Below the pieces are notes generated by a model. It was not told where the DNA came from. It saw only the letters and a list, made by a program, of their open reading frames with translations, and did not search any database. DNA of 64,000 nt from Cheiracanthium punctorium (lineage: Eukaryota > Arthropoda > Arachnida > Araneae > Cheiracanthiidae). Both the position numbers and the translations under genes were made by a program. Positions 36,801 to 42,146 of the stretch are shown here, in pieces (position 1 is the stretch's first letter; the number at the start of each line of letters is the position of its first letter). The stretch spans positions 496,001 through 560,000 of the forward strand of contig JAWZYV010016922.1 in assembly GCA_038373885.1 (NCBI GenBank), given 5' to 3'.

Positions 36801-38413
36801 CTTGTAATAAAAAAAAAATGGTTCAATATGATCATTTCGGGTGGTACTAAAGTCTCTTCTCCCCCCCCCCCCTCCTCCCCCTCACCATCTTTCTTAGCTG
36901 CAAAATGTTCTAATTTCCTCACAGGTAGGAAGGTGATAGAACTAAGAGAACTTATTTTTAAAAAATCCAGACTTCATTTAATGATTGCCCAGGTTGCGTC
37001 CATTGACCAAGCTGTTTAAAATTTTTCTCGGTTTCCCCCCAAACTTAAAGCAGGTTAGTACACCTTAGACCCTCCACAATGGGTAGCCCCCCACTCTTTA
37101 TTCTAGATCCCTAGTGTAAGTAATCGGCTTTAATCCCACAAACAAACAGATCATTTGATGATCCTTTGTTCTTCACAAATAACAAGCAATATAAAGAAAG
37201 CATGAAGAAAAGGTAGTTTCCATTCAGAAGAAAGAAAAAATAAGAAACTAGAAAGAATAAGTGTTGAAAATGGGTAGGTGGGAGAAGAAACTTTAAAAAA
37301 AAAAAAGAGAGAGAATACTAAAATATAAAAACGTAAAATAATAATAAGTAGAAAGCAGAAATAGAACAATGGAATAAACAGTAATTTGTTTAAAGAAAAC
37401 AAAACACATAAAAAAATGTATATATTTACAGTGTAAGCATACACACACAAAAGCAAACAAAAAAAAGCATGAACTGTCATTTTTAATATACTTTATGAGC
37501 TGGGTAATGAAAAAACCCTGGCAGATGTCGAAATAGAATAAGACTGAGCAGTACACAAAATCTTAGTTTAATAGAATTGTAAATGATGTTTGTGCTTAGA
37601 AATATTTCTTTTGTGCTCTTTGGGCTTAAATTTGAGGATTCTTTTGTTCTGACCAATGCAGTCCAAGTCAAGTCCCAAAGTACATAATAAGCATCTGAAT
37701 GATTCTCAGTAGAAATGGGATCCCTGGAAAAAGCGAACTTAAGTTTATTAACAAGATTTAAAGGTAACTAACTTTGAAACCCAAATGTTTGATAAGTTTA
37801 GAAATTTGGTAACACAAAGGTTTAAAGAAAGGTTGTTCAATTAATTGAAAGAATTAACAGAAATAGAAAAACAAAAGCTTGTTAAATTTTAAAAAGAGCC
37901 TTATCAATAATAGAAAGGCTGAAACCATAAGCAACAGCTAAAGATTTTAAATGAATAGTCTCATTAAGAGAAGAAGAGTAAAAACACATTTAATAAAAAT
38001 CTAAATATAAATTTTGAACATTTAATTAATCTTACTTTTTTGCAAAATTCATGGTTTATTTTAAAATTTGTATTAATTCTTTACTAAAACAAAATGATTA
38101 TAGTGTTTTTATTGTATGCTTTTGAAAAAACACTTTAATATGTTATGTTTTTGCAGAAGCTAAAAATCTCAAGGCCACACAAGAGGTTGCAAACCTCCGA
38201 GATAAAGTATATACTGCCCTAGAAGAATACTGCAAGCAAATATATCCTAACCAAAATGGAAGATTTCCAAAGCTGCTTTTAAGATTACCAGCTCTTAGGA
38301 GCATTGGACTTAAGTGCCTAGAACATCTCTTTTTCTTTAAACTAATTGGGAACACTCCAATTGATCATTTTCTCATAAGCATGCTTGATTCTACTAGTGA
38401 TACTTCATGTTAG
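2380..38413 (+). CDS. RXR: Retinoid X receptor / ultraspiracle, whole coding region (8 exons)
   Basis: A nuclear receptor (NR2B group), expected to act in the nucleus as a DNA-binding heterodimer partner, in arthropods classically with the ecdysone receptor. Eight exons at 2380-2421, 3470-3618, 7868-7983, 10270-10427, 12813-12946, 22512-22629, 31209-31433 and 38157-38413 have AG acceptors and GT donors and join in matching phases to about 399 residues. In order: Ser/Asn-rich A/B domain (about 1-83), DNA-binding domain (about 85-150), hinge (about 151-187), ligand-binding domain (about 188-399). Introns 2 to 7 run from about 2.3 to 9.6 kb, and most contain transposons. Identity as RXR is very secure from both domains. 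Residue numbers assume the split-codon start described for exon 1. Spiders and other chelicerates can carry two RXR genes; which paralogue this is cannot be decided here. Confidence 0.93.
2422..3469 (+). other. RXR: RXR intron 1
   Basis: About 1.05 kb from donor GTAACT to acceptor TTTTTCAG. Apart from the degenerate tandem repeat listed separately (2814-3031) it shows only AT-rich sequence and a short C run near 3340. Confidence 0.5.
2814..3031. repeat. Degenerate tandem repeat, about 78-bp unit
   Basis: Nearly three units in a row. Each has an AACTTCATTGGATTAAGCAA-like core followed by CCTAnnTGTACnnCTAATGTAA (allowing changes). The units begin near 2814, 2891 and 2969, and the third is incomplete. 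They have diverged substantially, so the array is not recent. Confidence 0.7.
3470..3618 (+). CDS. RXR: RXR exon 2 (A/B domain)
   Basis: Encodes residues 15-64, a low-complexity Ser/Asn/Thr-rich stretch typical of the disordered N-terminal transactivation region of nuclear receptors. The acceptor is TTTTTCAG and the donor is the strong GTATGT at 3619. The exon starts in phase 1, sharing a Glu codon with exon 1, and ends in phase 0, matching the next exon. The open frame runs upstream past the acceptor to an ATG at 3433, but that part is intronic in this model. Confidence 0.75.
5763..6128. mobile_element. MITE with GTGCGTTCAGACTA inverted ends
   Basis: The left end GTGCGTTCAGACTAGCGTT is matched in inverse at the right end (AACGTAGTCTGAACGCAC). 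No coding sequence inside; a G run near 5892. It is nested in Helitron-like element 1. A clean target duplication could not be seen, so the exact edges may shift by a few bases. Confidence 0.65.
6807..6834 (+). other. Second Helitron-like 3' terminator (degraded)
   Basis: CCCATATGAAGAGCGGG followed by TGTACAGCTAT resembles the true terminator at 7131-7157 (CCGTGCGAAGAGCGGG... CAGCTAG) with the terminal CTAG changed to CTAT. It lies about 320 bases upstream of the functional-looking end. Confidence 0.55.
7868..7983 (+). CDS. RXR: RXR exon 3 (first zinc finger)
   Basis: Encodes residues 65-102 and two bases of Ser103. After a Pro-rich run it gives [18 protein letters not shown], the invariant start of the RXR DNA-binding domain, with zinc ligands C87 and C90. 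The acceptor is TTTATTTAAG and the donor AG|GTTAGA. The exon break after HYGVY is the expected place for NR2B genes. The codon split (AG + T = Ser) matches the next exon exactly. Confidence 0.95.
8540..8707. mobile_element. hAT-type MITE, CAGAGGCGTAGCCA ends
   Basis: 168 bp flanked by a perfect 8-bp target duplication, GTTGTATA (8532-8539 and 8708-8715). The ends are CAGAGGCGTAGCCA and, inverted, CAGGGGCGTAGCCA. A G run follows the left end and a C run precedes the right end. A second copy with its own perfect 8-bp duplication is at 36337-36512. CAG ends and an 8-bp duplication are typical of hAT elements. Confidence 0.88.
8740..9048. mobile_element. MITE, CAGGGTTGCCACT ends
   Basis: The ends CAGGGTTGCCACT are in inverse orientation, with ATTAA directly before and after as a 5-bp target duplication. 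The interior has many CCTGGAAAA / GTCAGGGAA words on one strand. It belongs to a loose group of CAGGG-ended elements in this window (10904, 24080, 33792) that have 5-6 bp duplications. Confidence 0.8.
9371..9599 (-). pseudogene. Mariner-like (DDE) transposase C-terminal relic
   Basis: The minus-strand translation gives [14 protein letters not shown], the conserved block around the last catalytic Asp of IS630/Tc1/mariner-like transposases, with stops replacing expected Trp and Leu codons. After a frame change it continues with a [17 protein letters not shown] segment and an [16 protein letters not shown] tail, as in the C-terminus of these proteins. The upstream two-thirds of the gene should lie at higher coordinates but is absent: the sequence breaks at the palindrome starting at 9601. 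The CAGGGTGTCC motif near 8209 could be the 3' end of the same transposon. Dead, and truncated at its 5' end. Confidence 0.75.
9601..9661. repeat. Perfect 21-bp palindrome, 19-base loop
   Basis: 9601-9621 is the exact reverse complement of 9641-9661; the arms begin GGTTTCGTCGATGG. It sits exactly where homology to the transposase relic stops. It could be a TIR junction or an inverted duplication formed at a break. Confidence 0.9.
10270..10427 (+). CDS. RXR: RXR exon 4 (second zinc finger)
   Basis: Encodes residues 103-155. P-box CEGCKG (zinc ligands C104, C107), then [14 protein letters not shown] and the second finger with C123, C129, C139 and C142, followed by [14 protein letters not shown]. 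The P-box is the one that reads AGGTCA-type half sites, and the region is close to vertebrate RXR throughout. The acceptor is CTTTTCTAG and the donor GAAG|GTAATT. It ends in phase 1, and G + CT makes Ala at the next exon. Confidence 0.97.
10636..10860. mobile_element. MITE with long (about 65-bp) inverted ends
   Basis: The left arm begins TACTTAGTTAAAAAC and the right arm ends TTTTTAATTAAGTA. The arms pair imperfectly over about 65 bases each, down to an ACACCAAGT word at the inner edge. The TA at each end may be the target duplication. The short centre contains a CTGAAGA ... GAAA hairpin motif discussed in the findings. Confidence 0.75.
10904..11141. mobile_element. MITE, CAGGGTGTC ends
   Basis: Starts CAGGGTGTCTAC and ends with the inverse, GTGGACACCCTG. 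Flanked on both sides by AATTA, a 5-bp target duplication. 238 bp, AT-rich interior, no coding. Confidence 0.8.
12813..12946 (+). CDS. RXR: RXR exon 5 (hinge, start of ligand-binding domain)
   Basis: Encodes residues 156-200, starting [12 protein letters not shown], the conserved C-terminal extension after the DNA-binding domain, then an acidic hinge and [13 protein letters not shown], which is helix 1 of the ligand-binding domain. The acceptor is GCATTTTCAG and the donor CCT|GTATGA, ending in phase 0. Compared with vertebrate RXR, the stretch joining helix 1 to helix 3 is about 17 residues shorter across the junction to exon 6. Arthropod RXRs vary here, so a missed micro-exon is possible but not required. 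Confidence 0.95.
14825..15076 (+). repeat. Direct repeat module, copy A
   Basis: About 250 bp, beginning AGAATTTTGTCATGC and ending TTTCTGCCATGGGG. It is matched in the same orientation at 17055-17316 with roughly one change in seven bases by eye. It contains an AT-rich TATATATG-type stretch. Confidence 0.75.
15170..16821. mobile_element. Degraded TIR element, TACCRTAATT ends
   Basis: The left end TACCATAATTTCCTGCC resembles the inverse of the right end (AATTAATTACGGTA), and the subterminal zones on both sides repeat a GGATTAT/ATAATCCGC word. A GC-richer core at about 16080-16520 has an open frame (16211-16519) with no recognised domain. No target duplication is clear. It lies between the two direct repeat modules. 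Confidence 0.5.
16873..17050. mobile_element. MITE, GGTRCTTACGTATTATCCC-type ends (copy 1)
   Basis: Starts GGTGCTTAAGTACTATCCC and ends with an approximate inverse (GGGATAATATAGAAGCAC). The interior, GCAGTCATTCTCGCCAAACT onwards, matches 59383-59553 along its length, defining a two-copy family. This copy is more diverged at its ends. Confidence 0.75.
17055..17316 (+). repeat. Direct repeat module, copy B
   Basis: Second copy of the module at 14825-15076: same order of blocks, including CAAGCTGCAGAAATAC, a TATATATTTATGCATGCATG stretch and the terminal GCCATGGGG. The spacing between copies is about 2.2 kb. Confidence 0.75.
18099..18836 (+). mobile_element. Possible solo LTR
   Basis: Begins TGTTACCC and ends GGGTAACT, close to the TG...CA inverted termini of LTRs (last base changed). 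Inside are a TATA-like TTATAAAGAG at 18217-18226 and an AATAAA at 18424, in the order and roughly the spacing of U3-R. No internal coding region or primer-binding site follows, and the flanking pentamers (TCTAG / ACTAA) are not a clean duplication. It could instead be a non-LTR element with short inverted ends. Confidence 0.35.
19375..20640. repeat. Long imperfect inverted repeat, arms about 600 bp
   Basis: The left arm (about 19375-19990) reads, on the opposite strand, as the right arm (about 20035-20640). Paired landmarks are CTTGTGCAC at 19541-19549 with GTGCACAAG at 20459-20467; GGAAACACTTTA at 19567 with TAAAGTGTTTCC at 20432; and TTTTCATATACTGGTGAAAAA at the inner edge with its inverse. 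The outer third of the right arm is more GC-rich, and the left arm has decayed toward AT. A short frame at 20479-20673 lies in the right arm and is not recognised. Confidence 0.85.
20641..20990. other. GC-rich island next to the inverted repeat
   Basis: Noticeably GC-richer than its surroundings, with an open minus-strand frame at 20617-20802 ([18 protein letters not shown] in part). The reading resembles a disordered transposon protein fragment such as a gag region, but no domain is recognisable, so it is left unassigned. Confidence 0.3.
22512..22629 (+). CDS. RXR: RXR exon 6 (ligand-binding domain helices 3-4)
   Basis: Encodes residues 201-239: [20 protein letters not shown], then [19 protein letters not shown], the nuclear-receptor signature region. 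Acceptor TTTTTAG, donor CAG|GTAATC, ending in phase 1. Relative to human RXR-alpha, the pocket residue Ala271 is Val here, while Ala272 and Gln275 are kept. Confidence 0.97.
24593..24926. mobile_element. PIF/Harbinger-like MITE, GTA duplication (copy 1)
   Basis: 334 bp with GGGCCAGTTCGAGAA-type and inverse GGGTGCGTTCAAGAATTC ends, flanked by GTA on both sides (24590-24592, 24927-24929). Rich in CACCGGT words and GC-richer than the surroundings. A second copy lies in the opposite orientation at 62562-62898. G-rich ends with a 3-bp duplication suggest PIF/Harbinger; this is an inference, as no transposase is present. Confidence 0.82.
25278..25291 (+). promoter_or_regulatory. CTCF-like motif inside the hAT left end
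   Basis: GCACTAGATGGCGC differs at one position from the CTCF core CCASYAGRKGGCRS. A similar one-mismatch site, CTACTAGATGGCGC, lies at 15345-15358. Motif match only; binding is not shown. Confidence 0.35.
25591..26776. mobile_element. 1.19-kb TIR element, ACAGCTTTAGTATGG ends (copy 1)
   Basis: Begins GGAACAGCTTTAGTATGG and ends with the inverse of GGTACAGCTTTAGTATGG. The 8 bases AAAATGTC precede it (25583-25590) and follow it (26777-26784): a perfect target duplication. The interior has a G7/C8 hairpin and a C run at 25866-25905, an about 150-bp tandem duplication (26056-26350) and GGCGCGC-type words near the right end. No transposase. A second copy in inverse orientation is at 58923-59901. 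GG termini with an 8-bp duplication would fit Merlin-like elements, but the superfamily is not established. Confidence 0.88.
26056..26350 (+). repeat. Two-unit tandem repeat inside the TIR element
   Basis: Units at about 26056-26187 and 26209-26350. Each starts AACAATGCTTATC, passes through GAAATAATAAAATCAAA and AATTATTTGTTGC, and ends TTAACAAATAAACAA. Diverged, with short indels. Confidence 0.75.
26780..28896 (+). pseudogene. hAT superfamily transposase, one frameshift
   Basis: Cut-and-paste transposase of the hAT superfamily. Part 1 (26780-27472) has a Cys2/His2 BED-like finger (FCMFC ... HSNTTKH), a first catalytic-Asp context (SISTDGSND) and FSCDNAPL near its end. Part 2 (27469-28896) resumes as [12 protein letters not shown], contains HVSTRWLS, a Lys-rich insert and the diagnostic C-terminal dimerisation block ([15 protein letters not shown] then [18 protein letters not shown]). 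The frame change near 27463-27470 is best explained by loss of one base just before TTATGATTGG. No other stop is seen over about 700 codons, so inactivation is recent. The ATG at 26780 lies inside the target duplication of the element inserted just upstream. Confidence 0.9.
30209..30284. repeat. Short repeat, TAGGGATGTAACGGATATCC end
   Basis: Related to 917-999. The left end TAGGGATGTAACGG, GGATATCC words inside, and a TAC TAC TA-like right end could be a minimal MITE of about 76 bp. No clear target duplication. Confidence 0.4.
31209..31433 (+). CDS. RXR: RXR exon 7 (ligand-binding domain helices 5-9)
   Basis: Encodes residues 240-314, starting [20 protein letters not shown] and continuing through [20 protein letters not shown] and [18 protein letters not shown]. 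Acceptor AATTTCAG, donor CAG|GTATGT, ending in phase 1. Most of this exon is nearly invariant in RXRs. The position equal to human RXR-alpha Arg316, which contacts the retinoid carboxylate, is Lys252 here (FCHKS instead of FSHRS). The codon after Gly265 gives His, where vertebrates have Leu. Confidence 0.97.
32051..32457 (+). mobile_element. Helitron-like 5' end fragment
   Basis: TCTTAATATATATATAAAATG followed by GTTCGTTTGTAAAGACAGGG directly after an A looks like the 5' terminus of a Helitron family different from the neighbours. No CTAG terminator with a hairpin is seen before the next element begins, so it is truncated, or element 2 was inserted into it. Confidence 0.45.
33792..34835. mobile_element. 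CAGGGATGTGCCAGCTG TIR element in the array
   Basis: Perfect 17-bp inverse ends CAGGGATGTGCCAGCTG, flanked by AACTCG on both sides (33786-33791, 34836-34841) as a 6-bp target duplication. The inner ends repeat GCTCCAAA words many times on one strand. Contains a perfect 20-bp palindrome (34045-34094). No transposase. The 6-bp duplication matches that of 24080-29375. Confidence 0.88.
34045..34094. repeat. Perfect 20-bp palindrome, 10-base loop
   Basis: 34045-34064 is the exact reverse complement of 34075-34094; the arms contain GTTTAAAC. It would form a stable hairpin. Possibly the relic ends of another insertion or excision footprint, or a secondary structure of the transposon itself. Confidence 0.9.
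35531..35688. mobile_element. hAT-type MITE, CAGGGCCTG / CAGGGGCAG ends
   Basis: 158 bp flanked by the perfect 8-bp duplication ACTGCAGC (35523-35530, 35689-35696), inserted into one array unit. Shares GGGCATTC and GGGCAAGC words and the general plan with 54428-54972, so the two are probably one family. Confidence 0.85.
35875..35888 (+). promoter_or_regulatory. Perfect CTCF core motif match
   Basis: CCACTAGATGGCGC fits every position of the CTCF core consensus CCASYAGRKGGCRS. It is the best of about nineteen related boxes in the array. Sequence match only; whether the host CTCF binds is unknown. Confidence 0.5.
36337..36512. mobile_element. hAT-type MITE, CAGGGGCGTAGCCA ends (second copy)
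   Basis: 176 bp with a perfect 8-bp duplication AGAGATAC (36329-36336, 36513-36520) and inverse CAGGGGCGTAGCCA ends. Closely matches 8540-8707 in opposite orientation, including the subterminal G and C runs and the ATATATGTATAC centre. Intact duplications in both copies argue for fairly recent activity. Confidence 0.9.
38157..38413 (+). CDS. RXR: RXR exon 8 (helices 10-12, stop)
   Basis: Encodes residues 315-399 and a TAG stop at 38411-38413. It contains [36 protein letters not shown] and [19 protein letters not shown], the RXR dimerisation helix 10/11 region, then [14 protein letters not shown]. The AF-2 core, FLMEML in vertebrate RXR, reads FLISML, so the charge-clamp Glu (human RXR-alpha Glu453) is Ser389. 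Acceptor TTTTTGCAG. Confidence 0.97.
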
Positions 38414-41029
38414 TCAGCTGTTATTATGCTGAATAGTGAAGTCAATTTGTTCTCATTGTGCATAAAATGTAACACACATTGTATTACAAATAATCATGTG
38501 GTATTCTGCTCTACTTTACGTATGTTTTCTGAAACCAATTCCAATTTTTCTTTTATTTATTACTGCAGATTAGTTGTGCATAGTTTCAAATCTTGATTAA
38601 AGTAGTCAATAGCATTCTTTAGTTGTTCTTTAAACATGAAAATACTGCTGTTAATTCTTTCAGTCTGTCACACAGACATGCTGGCTGCTTTCTCCATCAT
38701 GTTCTGACTGTTGGCTCATGCTGCTTGTGACTTTTAGCTGCTAATTTGACATCTGTTTTGAACATACAAATTTGCTAAGAATTTTTTTTTCTTTAATTAC
38801 CGATGATATTTTAGTAAATGACTCATGCAATCAACCCTCAAGAGTCACTTTTTAAATTATTATTAATTAATTTTAATTTTGTCAGTAACAATGATTTGAC
38901 TACCTAATGAAATCTAGGTATAAAAATAATTATTTGTTTTCATTTCTGTTAAATAATTTGTAAATTATTTATAATTTTTTTCATATTATCACCACATTTG
39001 TAATTTTTCACACTGGAATATTTATAAATTTTCATTTTCATATGTTCTGGATAATATTTATAATTTTTTGGTGAATATGTTTTGTAGAGCAGAAAGAATG
39101 TTGATGTGTATATATAATGTGAAAAATATTGTTCTTGCAACTTTTGCATACATTAAAGAAATAGGTTACATTTTACAGTTTATAGTGAACCTCTCAATTT
39201 ATTTACAGTGCTGATCATGAATTAATACAGCTGTACGGGACATATGAGATTAACATGGTCTTTCAGAAATACATGTTCTTATTACATAAATACATGACTG
39301 ATTTTGACAATATTTTACTGATATAGACTTCATTGCTCATTTGTTGTGTGTTGGTACAGTAACCAAATTCATATTCTAGAAACATCAATAAATTCTTAAA
39401 ATTGCCTTAGTATGAATTTATCCAAATAAAGGTAACACCTTTAGAAATTCAAATTTATTTTTCAATCATACTAAGATGAAAGTGTGTTCAAATATGTTTA
39501 ATTTTGAAATTTTAAAGTTCTGATTTTCAGTAGCAAAGTCAAGCAGTATAAATTACAGATTTTTGCTTTAAAAAAAATATTAATTAACAAAGGTTATTAA
39601 ATAATTGGATTTTTGTGGTGCTTGTAAAATCTAAAGCACATGTTTATTTGAGTAAAATTGGCTACTTAGCTAAAAATTTCTTATTTAGTACAATTGTATT
39701 GTTTGAATAGATCTTAGCTGATTACATGCACATTCAGTCCAAACTTATTGATTTTAGCAATCTATCTGGCACTGTGTTGCAATTTCAAGCAAATTTTGTA
39801 GTATGTGTTAAAATTGTTTCTAAATTTTATTGAATGAATTTTCCGGTGAAATAATCTTTGAGTTAAAAACTATGTAAATAAAATTTTTAAAAAATTTGAT
39901 ATACTCATGTTATATTAAAATGAATCTTGTGGAAACCCTTCCCTTAACATAGGCCCCCCTCCATTTAACTGTAAAGCTAAAATTGTTTTTCTTCTTTCTT
40001 CTCTTAAGTGGTGAAATAAAAATTAGTGTAAAATTTAATTAAACTTATTTATCTTTATTTTTAAAATCATCATTAAAGGGAAGAGTTCTAACAATCACAC
40101 ATACCATTGTTGTAATTTTATTAATTTAACATTACAAGTTATTGATGAAATTTTTCAAATAAATGTTATATTTTGCTGTTATAAATTATTCAAATGTATA
40201 TACAAATATTAAATATGAATAAGATTTTATAAAAAATACCAAGCTGTTGATTAAGACCTTGTTGATATTATTAGATGCTTTGCATTTTTCCTATAAGGCT
40301 GATTGCTTGTAAGGAAAAGAGATTTGCATGTATTGAAATTATTTGTGACTTAAAATTTTACATATCTGAAGTGATTAGATTTAGATTAAAAAACATGTGT
40401 ATAATTATTGTTGTCAATATTTTTACCAATTAGGTTAAGTAGGCCATTGCTTTTCAGATTTTTATTTACTACTCTTATTTTGTGTGCCATTGTTAATAGG
40501 ACATTATAAATCTAAACTGAGAAGATGATTGGTAGAATGTTAAACAATGGATTGTTAATTTTTCTTTAGTCAAACCTGAAATTGCAATGCATATTGCAAT
40601 AAAATTACTACCACAGCAAAAGATTAAAAATAGAAGTAGTACACAAGAGTCTAAATTATTTAGCTTTTGTGTACAGCTACCACAAGATGTGGTCCATTGC
40701 TCATAAAGCTAGGTTTTATGGGCAAGCAAAAATTAATTACTTAACTTTTCTGGGGACTACAAATTAGATAAATGTTAAATTATTTTCAAAACCATTTCTT
40801 AAGTATAGTATTATAAGTGCGTATTTATTATGCACTAAAATATTAATAAAATTAGTAACTGAATTATGTATAGATATCTATTTTTACTTTCTGAACATTA
40901 ACCATGTAAGGAAAATATTGTAATCATAAAAAAATTAGACTTTGAGATTTTGGTATATATTTTTAGTTTCTTGAGAAATATGCAATCAATAATTAAGTGT
41001 AAAAAAATATAGTCTTTCTGTACTCAATA
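38414..41029 (+). other. RXR: RXR 3' flank, probable 3' UTR in part
   Basis: No transposon ends and no open frames of interest. An ATTAAA lies near 39152, and the first canonical AATAAA hexamers I see are at 39387-39392 and 39425-39430, so a 3' UTR of about 1 kb is the simplest reading; longer forms are possible. Confidence 0.5.
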
Positions 41030-42146
41030 CAGTGAAATCCTCCTAAAGAGACCACCCTCTGGACAATACAAAATTGGTCTTTTAGAGAGGTGCTCTATGA
41101 ATAGAAGTAATCTGAAAAATACGTTTTCATGCAAATATGTATGCTAAAGGAAATTATTATTGAATAAATTTATCATATGCCTATATAGCTTTAAAGAAAG
41201 ATTTTGCACCAGCTTGGCAAATGACAGTCTCATAAAGAAAAGCATTAAATTTGAGATAAAACTGAAGTGTGGAGCTCTACCACAATGGTATTGGAGAATA
41301 TCAGTGACGGGTATTTCTCGCTCTTTGATAGTCAAGTACTTCGGATAAATAGCTGCGACACGCCTTTTTGTGCTAGCTCAATGAGCCTCGAATAAAACAA
41401 GTGAATATTTTTGTACATGTTTGGTCAATCTCGACCCGGGACCGATCAACGAATCAGAACACACAGCTTTCTCCCCTTTTTCTTAAATGAAGGCATTGTC
41501 TTCAAAATTTCCGAGGGCTCAGGGGACATCCATCAAGGTAGGAGTATACTTTTTGACAGTTAGCCCTGCCAGGAAAAGGGGTCCTTTTATGTGGAATACT
41601 TAACACTCCGTGATGCACACAATAAAAACCCATCCATCTTCTACCCTCCGGTATCAGAATGCAAGTTTTCGTCTTCATCGGACGTGTCGGGAAGAACATT
41701 ATTTCTGACATAGGAATGTTTCCAACATCTTGGTGCTAGCACTCATCGGATAATTCTCGAATTAGTGATGTCATGAGAAGAGAAGGCTCAATGTATCCGG
41801 TACTGAAAGCTTTCCAATATAATTGTGGTAGATCCCCTGGACAACTTCTTTCCTTTCCTTGTGAAAACACATCTAAAAGGACATTTCCAGGAAAAGTGAC
41901 AATAGCTCTTTTCCTGCCATCTAGCTTTATAAAGAAGAAAAGAAATTTTGAGGTTTTCTGGGAAGCATTCCCACCCTTTAACTAAAAAGTTGGAAACGGT
42001 CTTTCAGGGAGGAAAAAAGTAAATAATGGCGTTTTAATGGAGAGAAAATTAGCACAGCCTATGGCCGAAACTTGCAGGTCAGAAATAAATTATCTTTATG
42101 AGAAGTGGTCTCTTAATAGAGGTGGTTTTTCAGGGAGGTTACACTG
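41030..42146. mobile_element. pogo/Tigger-like element, CAGTGAAATCCTCC ends
   Basis: Ends CAGTGAAATCCTCC and inverse CAGTGTAACCTCCC, with TA directly outside each end. A TA duplication and CAGT-type ends suit the pogo/Tigger branch of Tc1/mariner. The interior is GC-richer, with short frames on both strands and no recognisable transposase motif; probably non-autonomous or decayed. Confidence 0.7.

Larger units (their letters stand above)
31434..38156 (+). other. RXR: RXR intron 7 (6.7 kb)
   Basis: Mostly occupied by Helitron-like DNA (32051-36190) and a MITE at 36337-36512. 31434-32050 has nothing recognisable. 36513-38156 is AT-rich with a C run near 36861 and an A-rich stretch (37140-37480) that creates hydrophobic minus-strand frames by composition; 37480-37700 gives a short minus-strand frame I could not place. 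Confidence 0.5.

Noticed and set aside
37151..37556. Hydrophobic minus-strand open frames resembling membrane proteins
   Set aside because: They arise from an A-rich plus strand (T-rich minus strand). Two overlapping frames are both hydrophobic, as expected from composition, and there is no splice context.
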